Below, one piece after another: positions 23,707 through 28,571 of a DNA stretch of 28,571 nucleotides (position 1 is the first letter of the stretch; each line of letters opens with the position of its first letter). Source of the stretch: Nitrospirota bacterium (lineage in GTDB: Bacteria > JACPQY01); the NCBI GenBank assembly GCA_016190245.1, contig JACPQY010000084.1, forward strand, positions 1-28,571, given 5' to 3'. A program made the translations under genes and the position numbers. The notes beneath the pieces were generated by a model. The model was not told the DNA's origin. It was given only the letters and a program-made list of their open reading frames with translations, and ran no database searches.

Positions 23707-24471
23707 ATGGCGGAGCTGCGCTTCCTCGCTCCGGCCGCCGCGCCGCCCTCGGGGGTCCTGGCGGTGTTCCTGGGCCGCAGGGGGGGGGTCAGCCCACCGC
23801 CGTACGATGACTTGAACGTGGGCCCTCGAGTGGGGGACGCCGAGGCCAACGTGCTCGAGAATCTCTCGCGCATCGGGAAGGCGTTCGGCGTACCCGCGGC
23901 ACGGATCGCGGTGCTTCACCAAGTCCACGGGAACCGGATCCTCGTCGTCAAGTCTCCCAAGATGGAAAATGGCGCTTCCGAGCCGGAGGCCGATGGATGG
24001 ATCTCTGACCAGGCCGGATTCCTCTTCGGGGTCCGCACGGCGGACTGCGCATCGGTCCTGGCCTGGGACGCCACCAAGGGGATCGTAGGTGCCGCCCACG
24101 CAGGGTGGCAGGGGACACGCGCCGGAGTCGCGGCCGAGCTTGTCCGGAGTTTCATCAAGGTGTTCGGCTGCGTCCCCCGCGATATCCGCTGCGTAGTGGG
24201 GCCTGCCATCGGCCCGTGCTGCTACGAGATCGGCCTCGACCGTGTGGGCGAGGTTGGATCGGTTGGGGCGCCGTTCGTCCTGAAGCGGAACGGCCGCACC
24301 TTCCTCGACCTCTTCGCGTGGAATCTGGATCAGCTCCAAAGCGCCGGCCTCGCCGCCGAGCAGGTGGAGGTGACGCGCATCTGCACGGCCTGCCGCCCCG
24401 CCGAGTACTTCTCCAACCGGCGCGATGGGCCGAAAACCGGACGGCAACTAAGTTTCATCGGGGTCCGATAG
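23707..24471 (+). CDS. pgeF: PgeF/YfiH-type copper laccase-domain protein (peptidoglycan editing factor/purine nucleoside enzyme)
   Basis: This 254-residue protein has the whole set of family motifs: DDLNVGPRVGD, VLHQVHGNRI, VRTADCASVL, AAHAGWQGTRAG, GPAIGPCCYEIG and a C-terminal CTACRPAEYFSNRRDGPKTG followed by RQLSFI. The His and Cys residues in these form the metal site. E. coli homologues remove wrongly added amino acids from the UDP-MurNAc pathway, and human FAMIN and other members act on purine nucleosides; both activities are reported for the family. GGAGAGGG lies right before the ATG. It ends one base before the ATPase gene, so the two are likely co-translated. A G9 run (23780-23788) lies in the frame. 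Confidence 0.93.
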   Translation: MAELRFLAPAAAPPSGVLAVFLGRRGGVSPPPYDDLNVGPRVGDAEANVLENLSRIGKAFGVPAARIAVLHQVHGNRILVVKSPKMENGASEPEADGWISDQAGFLFGVRTADCASVLAWDATKGIVGAAHAGWQGTRAGVAAELVRSFIKVFGCVPRDIRCVVGPAIGPCCYEIGLDRVGEVGSVGAPFVLKRNGRTFLDLFAWNLDQLQSAGLAAEQVEVTRICTACRPAEYFSNRRDGPKTGRQLSFIGVR

Positions 24472-24472
24472 A

Positions 24473-25609
24473 ATGGCCGCGCACCGCACCCGTATCCTCG
24501 TCTACGTCGGCAAAGGCGGCGTGGGGAAGACGACGCTTGTGGCGGCCACGGCCCTCCACCTCGCGCGCCGCGGCATTCGCACACTCGCGCTCAGCACCGA
24601 CCCTGCCCACACGCTTGGCGATCTCCTCGGCTCGCCGCCGCTGGGCGAAATCCGGTCCGTCTCGCCCAACCTGCACGTCCTGGAGCTGAGCCCCTATGCC
24701 GAGCTCGAACGCCGCTCCGAAGCCGTCCTGCGCTACCTGCGCCGGCTCATGGCAGGGCGGGGATACCACGACATGATCCTGCAGGAGCTTCTGAGCGTCC
24801 CGGGTGCCGACGAGGTCGTGGCGCTCCTGCGAATCAAGGAACTTGCGGCCGAGGGCCGATGGGACGCAGTGGTCGTGGACACCGCGTCCTCAGGCGCCGC
24901 GCTCAAACTCTTTCTCCTGCCCGAGGCAGCGCACTGGTACATGCAACGCATCTATCCCGGCGAGAAAAAGCTCCTCCTCATGCTTAAGCCCCTTGCGGAG
25001 AAAATCACGGCCTCGCCGCTACCCGATGCGCCCGTCTACGATGCCTTGGAGGCCCTCTACAGTGACCTGGTGGAAGTAAAGGATCGTTTGAAGGACCGGC
25101 GAACCACCTCCTTCCGCCTCGTTCTCACGCCGGAGAAGCTGGTCGTGCAGGAGTCCATGCGTATCTATTCGTATCTCTCGATGCACGGCTTCCACACCGA
25201 TGCCGTCATCGTGAACCGCGCGGGCGGGGAGTACGACCCGCGGCCGATGCGCGAGAGGTTCGAGGGCCTCCGGATGTTGAGGATTCCTCCGGTCCCACGG
25301 GATCCGGACTCGAAGGCGACGCTGCTGGAGATGGCCCGGCAGGCGTACGGCAAGACGGACCCTCTGAAGCGTCTTGCCAATGTAGTCCCCATCGAGTATG
25401 AAACGGCTGATGGGAGCGTCAGCCTCTACATCCGGATGGCCGGGCTGCGGAAAAGCGAGTTGAAGATCTTCACCCGCAACCGGCACCTCGTGCTTCAGGC
25501 GAGAAACGTTCGCCGACTCATCGCCCTGCCGGACGCGTTCGAGAACTACGTGCCGCGGCGCGCCCGTGTGGAGCAGGGTGTCCTCAAGGTGGAGTTCCAA
25601 CCGGCGTAG
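24473..25609 (+). CDS. ArsA/Get3-family ATPase with C-terminal Hsp20-like domain
   Basis: This 378-residue SIMIBI ATPase begins with the deviant Walker A GKGGVGKTT (13-21, signature Lys K14). It has the catalytic switch-I STDPAHTLGD (D43), a Walker B-type WDAVVVDTASSG (about 136-147) and an NRAGGEYD A-loop region. Residues about 310-378 form a beta-sandwich like the Hsp20-like C-terminal domain fused to many bacterial ArsA ATPases (SLYIRMAGLRKSELKI, ending VEQGVLKVEF). The protein has no cysteine, so it lacks the arsenite site of ArsA and the Zn-binding CxxC of Get3. A role in arsenic export is therefore unlikely; membrane-protein or chaperone-like work is more plausible. It starts one base after pgeF and precedes a small helical protein by four bases. 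Confidence 0.9.
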   Translation: MAAHRTRILVYVGKGGVGKTTLVAATALHLARRGIRTLALSTDPAHTLGDLLGSPPLGEIRSVSPNLHVLELSPYAELERRSEAVLRYLRRLMAGRGYHDMILQELLSVPGADEVVALLRIKELAAEGRWDAVVVDTASSGAALKLFLLPEAAHWYMQRIYPGEKKLLLMLKPLAEKITASPLPDAPVYDALEALYSDLVEVKDRLKDRRTTSFRLVLTPEKLVVQESMRIYSYLSMHGFHTDAVIVNRAGGEYDPRPMRERFEGLRMLRIPPVPRDPDSKATLLEMARQAYGKTDPLKRLANVVPIEYETADGSVSLYIRMAGLRKSELKIFTRNRHLVLQARNVRRLIALPDAFENYVPRRARVEQGVLKVEFQPA

Positions 25610-25613
25610 CGCC

Positions 25614-26090
25614 ATGCCGCGTTCAGCCCGAGCCCCCGCCGAACCGCCCGAGCCGGGCCGTCGGCCCGCGAAGACGGATCCCGAGCCGGCCAAGGCCCTC
25701 CTGGGCGAATCCCGCGAGCATCTCTACCGCGCCGGCATGGAGTTCCTCCTTGCCCTCCAGACGTTCTGCGAGGCGTGGCTCCTCATGTTCGAGTCCCGCG
25801 TGGAGCCGGCCAACCCGTGGATTGATCTCGGCCGCAAGGTCCTCCAGGATCTGGCCCGACTCACTGAGGCGTACGAGAAGAAGGCTCCCGCGGCGACGCG
25901 CCATGCGATCATCGCGAAGCTGATCGGCACCCTCGATCAGGAAATCGACGCGATTGCCCTGCCGATGGACGAGCACAAACGCGCCTATCGGGATGCCTTG
26001 CTCGGCGTGAAGCGGGTTCTTGCCCAGACGATGGCCGACGTGCCGGCAGAGGATCCTCGGGGCTCCTTCCGCGCCGTCCCGATCGACTGA
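25614..26090 (+). CDS. Small helical protein of unknown function behind the ArsA-like ATPase
   Basis: This is a 158-residue protein from ATG 25614, four bases after the ATPase stop. A longer in-frame ATG at 25566 lies inside the ATPase gene and gives an Arg/Ser-rich lead, so I prefer the shorter form. The first 35 residues are Pro/Arg-rich and probably disordered. The remainder is amphipathic helix: YRAGMEFLLALQTFCEAWLL, a Trp/Pro turn (EPANPWIDLG), then three more helices with heptad-like Leu/Ala spacing. There is no signal peptide or membrane segment. I recognise no family. Its position suggests a partner or client of the ATPase. Confidence 0.7.
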   Translation: MPRSARAPAEPPEPGRRPAKTDPEPAKALLGESREHLYRAGMEFLLALQTFCEAWLLMFESRVEPANPWIDLGRKVLQDLARLTEAYEKKAPAATRHAIIAKLIGTLDQEIDAIALPMDEHKRAYRDALLGVKRVLAQTMADVPAEDPRGSFRAVPID

Positions 26091-26130
26091 GGGGACCCCA
26101 AGTCCCCCGCAACGTCTCCTCGCGTTGCGG
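26091..26130. terminator. Twin hairpins at the end of the housekeeping operon
   Basis: Directly after the last stop codon, GGGGAC/GTCCCC (5-base loop, 26091-26107) is followed by CCGCAACG/CGTTGCGG (8-base loop, 26107-26130), sharing one C. Both stems are perfect. They lie between convergent genes. No T-run follows in either direction, so they may act as mRNA 3'-end protectors or Rho-assisted stops. Confidence 0.5.
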
Positions 26131-26165
26131 TAATCTCAGGAACTCGTGCCTGGCACGCGGCGATT

Positions 26166-26336
26166 CTATCTGGCCTTGGAGGCCACCAGCCAACCCGCTC
26201 CGAAGAGGGCCAGACCGAGGAAGAAAACCAGCAGATCGCCGGCGCGCGAACCACCCGGGGAGAGGCCACGCGCCACGGCCAGACCGACCGTGAGAAAGCC
26301 GATGACCTGGAGCAGATGCGCGGCAGGCCGGATCAT
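26166..26336 (-). CDS. Small two-helix membrane protein, unknown function
   Basis: From ATG 26336 the frame encodes 56 residues with two hydrophobic stretches (HLLQVIGFLTVGLAVARGL and DLLVFFLGLALFGAGWLVA) joined by a short Gly/Ser/Arg loop and a basic C-terminus. A longer frame back to 26417 would be read through heptamer repeats and is disfavoured. There is no strong ribosome site. It could be a real small inner-membrane protein or a fortuitous open frame. The two well-formed helices favour the former. Confidence 0.5.
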   Translation of the reverse strand: MIRPAAHLLQVIGFLTVGLAVARGLSPGGSRAGDLLVFFLGLALFGAGWLVASKAR

Positions 26337-26340
26337 TTGC

Positions 26341-26397
26341 CGGGAGCGTAAAGCGCAAAGCGGAAAGAGTAAAGCGACTCCGAACCCTTCCGCTCCC
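26341..26397 (+). repeat. Heptamer-repeat element downstream of tRNA-Ala
   Basis: Consecutive 7-base units read CGGGAGC, GTAAAGC, GCAAAGC, GGAAAGA, GTAAAGC (26341-26375). GGGAGCG (26342-26348) pairs with CGCTCCC (26391-26397), so the element can fold on itself. The unit sequence differs from that of the other copies but the 7-base period is exact. Confidence 0.6.
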
Positions 26398-26423
26398 TCT
26401 TGCTGCTCACCGTTCACTTCCCA

Positions 26424-26496
26424 TGGAGACGAGGGGATTTGAACCCCTGACCTTCCGGTTGCAAACCGGATGCTCTCCCAACTGAGCTACGTCCCC
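26424..26496 (-). tRNA. tRNA-Ala (anticodon UGC)
   Basis: The 73-base sequence folds as a full cloverleaf on the minus strand: acceptor GGGGACG/CGTCTCC, D-arm GCTC...GAGC, anticodon arm TCCGG-TTTGCAA-CCGGA, and T-arm AGGGG-TTCAAAT-CCCCT. The anticodon is TGC. The acceptor has the G3-U70 wobble pair that is the alanine identity element. The 3' CCA is not encoded. Confidence 0.97.
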
Positions 26497-26500
26497 GGAT

Positions 26501-26599
26501 GATCGGCAGTCGGTAGCCGGAAGTCGTGAGTTGCCGACAAACCACCATGCTCCGGTTTGCTTCCATTTCCGACTGCCTACTGCCGACTTTCGACTGCCG
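26501..26599. repeat. Palindromic heptamer element between the two tRNA genes
   Basis: The left arm has five 7-base units (GATCGGC, AGTCGGT, AGCCGGA, AGTCGTG, AGTTGCC; 26501-26535). The right arm has the reverse sense (GACTGCC, TACTGCC, GACTTTC, GACTGCC; 26571-26598). In the middle CAAACC/GGTTTG form a perfect 6-bp stem with a 10-base loop. The arms are complementary in part (CGGCAGTCGG with CCGACTGCC). The element fills almost the entire tRNA spacer. Confidence 0.65.
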
Positions 26600-26604
26600 A
26601 GCAA

Positions 26605-26680
26605 TGGGCCCGGGTGGACTTGAACCACCGACCTCCCGCTTATCAGGCGGACGCTCTAAAACCACCTGAGCTACGGGCCC
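26605..26680 (-). tRNA. tRNA-Ile (anticodon GAU)
   Basis: The 76-base minus-strand sequence folds with acceptor GGGCCCG/CGGGCCC, D-stem GCTC/GAGC, anticodon arm TCCGC-CTGATAA-GCGGG and T-arm GGTGG-TTCAAGT-CCACC. The anticodon is GAT. The D-loop (AGGTGGTTTTA, 11 bases) is two T longer than the usual isoleucine form. No CCA is encoded. It lies upstream of tRNA-Ala in the order known from rRNA spacers, but no rRNA gene is present. Confidence 0.97.
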
Positions 26681-26684
26681 GGAG

Positions 26685-26719
26685 ATCGTGAATCATGGAT
26701 CGTGAATCGTGAATCGTGA
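26685..26719 (+). repeat. Five-unit heptamer tandem repeat beside tRNA-Ile
   Basis: ATCGTGA, ATCATGG, ATCGTGA, ATCGTGA, ATCGTGA follow each other with an exact 7-base period, starting four bases upstream of the tRNA-Ile 5' end (on its strand). Four of the units are identical, the least degenerate copy in the window. The stretch from here to 26810 shows no gene or clear promoter. Confidence 0.8.
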
Positions 26720-26810
26720 AAAGTCAACGTCATCACACTTCCAGCGAAACAGGCCACGGACAAGCCCCCAACGAGCACCTATCTCGCGCGCGGTTGCGAC
26801 CAGCGATGTC

Positions 26811-27035
26811 CTACTTTGACCGCTCGAAATCTTCGACTTCAAGGCCTGCATCCTTCAAGACCTTGGACAACATCCTGGGGCCGATGGTTTCTCGATCATG
26901 GAATGCAAAGAGGAGCGCGCGTCCGTCGGAATGTTTGAGGAATCGGTGGCTTCCTCTCGATCTCTTCACCTGGAAACCGGCTCGTTCGAGGACTCGAAGA
27001 AGTCGCCGAGCTTTGATCTCGCCCAGCGCACCCAG
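26811..27035 (-). CDS. hicA: HicA-family mRNA interferase toxin, likely CTG start
   Basis: The frame reads GEIKARRLLRVLERAGFQVK, then RSRGSHRFLKH and LLFAFHDRETIGPRMLSKVL, a full HicA double-stranded-RNA-binding-like fold of 74 residues with the catalytic His in GSH (H30). HicA toxins cut mRNA. Between the upstream in-frame stop and this core there is no ATG, GTG or TTG. The best start is CTG 27035, six bases after GGAG and one base past the hicB stop, so the toxin is probably translated by coupling with the antitoxin. A rare CTG start would keep toxin output low. The order hicB-hicA is the reverse of the classic one. The gene is intact to its TAG. Confidence 0.85.
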   Translation of the reverse strand: MGALGEIKARRLLRVLERAGFQVKRSRGSHRFLKHSDGRALLFAFHDRETIGPRMLSKVLKDAGLEVEDFERSK

Positions 27036-27036
27036 T

Positions 27037-27264
27037 CTAAACTCCTATGCGGATCTGAACGGTAGCGGGGTGCTCTTGGCGGGGCAGCGGCTGACCGATT
27101 CCCGCCAACTCCTGAACGAAGAATTCCAGAGCCTTGCGGACCCGTTTCAGAGCTGATCGCCGCGAGCGACCGTACACATGGCAGCCGGGAACACCGGGCA
27201 CACTGGCTATGATGCGTCCGTCAGCTTCCCTCTCGAATACGACCACATATTTGGAAATCTTCAT
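27037..27264 (-). CDS. hicB: HicB-family antitoxin
   Basis: This 75-residue protein begins KISKYVVVFEREADGRIIAS, then VPGVPGCHVYGRSRRSALKRVRKALEFFVQEL. This is the partial RNase-H-like HicB fold (strand, strand, P-G-x-x-x-x-G turn, helix) that covers the HicA active site. It is the short HicB form and ends without a recognisable ribbon-helix-helix or HTH domain, so how it would repress its own promoter is unclear. The ATG at 27264 has only a weak GAGA ribosome site. It is followed one base after its stop by hicA. Many such pairs are horizontally acquired, and this one sits between repeats and an insertion sequence. Confidence 0.9.
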   Translation of the reverse strand: MKISKYVVVFEREADGRIIASVPGVPGCHVYGRSRRSALKRVRKALEFFVQELAGIGQPLPRQEHPATVQIRIGV

Positions 27265-27276
27265 GCGTTGTCTCTC

Positions 27277-27326
27277 ATCATATCACGAAGATCGAACAGC
27301 CCCAAGATCCAGCTTGGACCCAAGAT
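27277..27326 (-). promoter_or_regulatory. Candidate hicBA promoter with a direct repeat
   Basis: On the minus strand TTGGGG, 17 bases and TATGAT (27282-27277) lie 12 bases before the hicB start, which would give a very short leader. An 8-base direct repeat ATCTTGGG (27326-27319 and 27308-27301), 18 bases apart, overlaps the -35 and may be an operator for autoregulation. Confidence 0.35.
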
Positions 27327-27409
27327 TGTCCCGCGACAGAATGGCGGACGGCCCGCTTATTGAGGTCTAGATAATTAAAGGAAGCTGATGAACTGCCGAT
27401 ATACTCTGC

Positions 27410-28428
27410 ATGAGGCCGCATGGCTCCCCGCAGGAACTGGAACGTCGGCGGAGAGAGGCGGTGGGTCTGCTGCGGAAGGGGTGGACGTGGCGATCGGTTA
27501 CCTCTCACGCAGGTTGTTCGTTCAGTTCGGTCAGCCGATGGGTGAAACAAGTTCGACGGGGCGGCTTGAGCGCGTTGAAACCGAAGCCCGCGCCGGGGCG
27601 GACACCGAGGTTGACGCGGCCGCAGAAGCGGCAGTTGATTGGGTTGCTTCTCAAGGGGGCGATGGCCTCCGGCTACCGGACCGAGTTGTGGACGTGTCAA
27701 AGGATCGCCGAGGTCATCCGGAAGCGGTTCGGGGTGCGGTATCATCCCGACTACGTCGGCCCGCTCTTGCGGTCCATGAACTGGAGTTGGCAGAAGCCGG
27801 AGCGGCGTGCGGTCGAGCGCGACGAGGTCAAGATCGAGCGCTGGAAGCGACAGAGGTGGCCCGCCGTAGAAAAAAGGCCCGGGGGCTGGGCGCCCATCTC
27901 GCCTTCCTCGACGAGAGCGGTTTCCTCCTCATCCCCAATCTGAGGAAGACCTGGGCCCCGGTCGGGCAGACTCCGATCCTGCGTCACCACTACAAGCGGG
28001 ATAAGATCTCGGTCATCTCCGCGCTCACGGTGTCGGCGCGTCGGCGCCGGATGGGACTGTACATGCAGTTCCACGAGAAAAACCTCACCGTGCAAGAGGT
28101 CATCCGGTTCCTCCAGCATCTCCTGCGCCATGTCCCCGGTCCCGTCATCTTGTTGTGGGACGGAGGGTCCATCCACAATGGTCCCAAGATCCAAGCCTTC
28201 CTCAAGAGGCATCTCCGGCTCCGAGTCGAGCGGTTTCCCGGATACGCCCCCGACCTCAATCCCGACGAGTTCGTGTGGAACAATCTGGACCACGCCCTCT
28301 CGAACGGTCGGCCCGACCACCTCGCCGGCCTGCGTGAGAACCTGCGCCGGTCGGTCCGCCGCCTTCAGCAGTCCCAACGTCTTCTCCGGGCCTGCATCAA
28401 CGCCTCCGATCTCCCGCTGCGACTATGA
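27410..28428 (+). CDS. IS630-family transposase made by -1 frameshift
   Basis: The first frame (27410 to about 27874, full open frame to 27943) encodes the helix-turn-helix part (VSRWVKQVRRGGLSALKPKP and a winged-helix region). The second frame, one base back, encodes the catalytic DDE domain: FLDESGF (first Asp), LLWDGGSIHNG (second Asp) and PGYAPDLNPDEFVWNNLDH (Glu). Joining them at the A6G run gives about 339 residues, the normal size. No stop interrupts either part, so the gene looks functional and frameshifting is programmed rather than a decay mutation. A GTG or ATG start for the second frame alone (27388) gives a nonsense N-terminus. Confidence 0.9.
27870..27876 (+). promoter_or_regulatory. 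Slippery A6G frameshift site
   Basis: AAAAAAG lies where the HTH frame must shift by -1 to enter the DDE frame: zero frame reads GAA-AAA-AGG, shifted frame AAA-AAG-GCC. A GC-rich stretch (GGCCCGGGGGCTGGGCGCCC) follows directly and may form the stimulating hairpin. Such A6G sites are known in IS630 and other IS families. Confidence 0.75.
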
Positions 28429-28478
28429 GGGATGCCTCCATTACTTATCTGGCTCGTCTGCATTTTGGGTACATGGGG

Positions 28479-28571
28479 TTACGAGGGTAGCGGGAGGTTG
28501 GAGCAGTTGTGATAGATGTTGGTGATGTACGTGTCGAGCTTGCGGAAGCCGAAGGACCGGTGGCTGACCAG
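28479..28571 (-). CDS. C-terminal tail of a probable transposase (5' end beyond window)
   Basis: Thirty residues are visible before a TAA at 28481-28479: a GFRKLDTYITNIYHNC segment followed by SNLPLPS. The G-F-R-x-x-x-x-Y-x-x-x-I pattern followed by a NLP/DLP end is reminiscent of ISL3-type transposase C-termini, but the fragment is too short for a firm family call. Beginning 28 bases past the IS630 end, it suggests a nest of mobile elements. Confidence 0.4.
   Translation of the reverse strand: MVSHRSFGFRKLDTYITNIYHNCSNLPLPS

Larger units (their letters stand above)
27369..28450 (+). mobile_element. IS630-type insertion sequence
   Basis: The transposase is flanked by imperfect inverted repeats. 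The left end reads AGATAATTAAAGGAAGC (27369-27385); the right end, read inward on the minus strand, is AGATAAGTAATGGAGGC (28450-28434), identical at 14 of 17 positions. The outer limits are uncertain by up to about 20 bases because I could not identify the flanking TA duplication that IS630 elements make. The element sits upstream of hicBA, about 85 bases beyond the candidate promoter. Confidence 0.75.

Noticed and set aside
24473-25609. Arsenite efflux ATPase (arsA)
   Set aside because: It has one ATPase domain only, no cysteine at all, and no arsB, arsC, arsD or arsR nearby.
26424-26680. Spacer of an rRNA operon
   Set aside because: No 16S or 23S rRNA sequence lies on either side; protein genes and repeats begin within 200 bases.
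26341-26719. CRISPR array
   Set aside because: Units are seven bases and directly adjacent, with no 20-40-base repeats separated by unique spacers and no cas genes.
26716-27156. Plus-strand frame of 146 codons
   Set aside because: It is antisense to hicB and hicA, both of which match their families along the full length; the plus frame has no motif.
27388-28428. Single-frame 346-residue transposase starting at 27388
   Set aside because: Its first 150 residues are a low-complexity read of the wrong frame; the real N-terminus with the HTH is in the frame starting at 27410 and joins through the A6G site.

Overview
The window reads as chromosomal DNA of a GC-rich, Gram-negative (diderm), flagellated bacterium. 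The evidence is a TamB-like inner-membrane/periplasmic protein next to an Omp85-family outer-membrane barrel, several exported proteins including lipoproteins, and a flaG gene with a sigma-28-like promoter. A Deltaproteobacteria/Myxococcota-like lineage or a related candidate phylum fits the gene style (Cys-rich InlB-like repeats, ArsA with an Hsp20-like tail), but the sequence alone does not settle the taxon.

Region 1 (1-7.2 kb, minus strand) holds three large exported proteins: a lipoprotein with a glycosidase-like TIM barrel, a fibronectin-III-like segment and at least seven Cys-rich repeats (it runs off the left edge), an FG-GAP-type beta-propeller protein, and a sialidase-fold (Asp-box) protein. 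Region 2 (7.4-11.7 kb, minus strand) is a probable operon of a small lipoprotein, a crotonase-family enzyme and a geranylgeranyl-reductase-like flavoprotein. It lies downstream of a TetR regulator and behind an AT-rich promoter island carrying a perfect 14-bp palindrome that looks like a TetR operator.

Region 3 (11.8-19.5 kb, plus strand) encodes a YacG-like zinc protein, a 1379-aa TamB-like protein and a 991-aa Omp85 protein with about six POTRA domains: an outer-membrane assembly/transport module. FlaG lies convergently behind it. Region 4 (20.2-26.1 kb, plus strand) is a tightly packed housekeeping run: queF, rsmD, coaD, an aspartate-type aminotransferase, a HIT hydrolase, pgeF, an ArsA-family ATPase and a helical protein of unknown function. 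Many of these genes overlap or lie a few bases apart.

Region 5 (26.1-28.6 kb) is accessory-like. It has a small two-helix membrane protein, tRNA-Ala(UGC) and tRNA-Ile(GAU) embedded in degenerate heptanucleotide repeats, a hicB-hicA toxin-antitoxin pair whose toxin seems to start at CTG, an IS630-type element using an A6G frameshift, and the C-terminal tail of another probable transposase.

The most unusual signals are: (i) heptamer-repeat elements at four places, three around the tRNAs and one inside the 5' end of the HIT gene; (ii) many long G/C homopolymers inside intact genes, up to G11 in the tamB-like gene; (iii) the TetR-like operator in an AT island; and (iv) the non-canonical hicA start.
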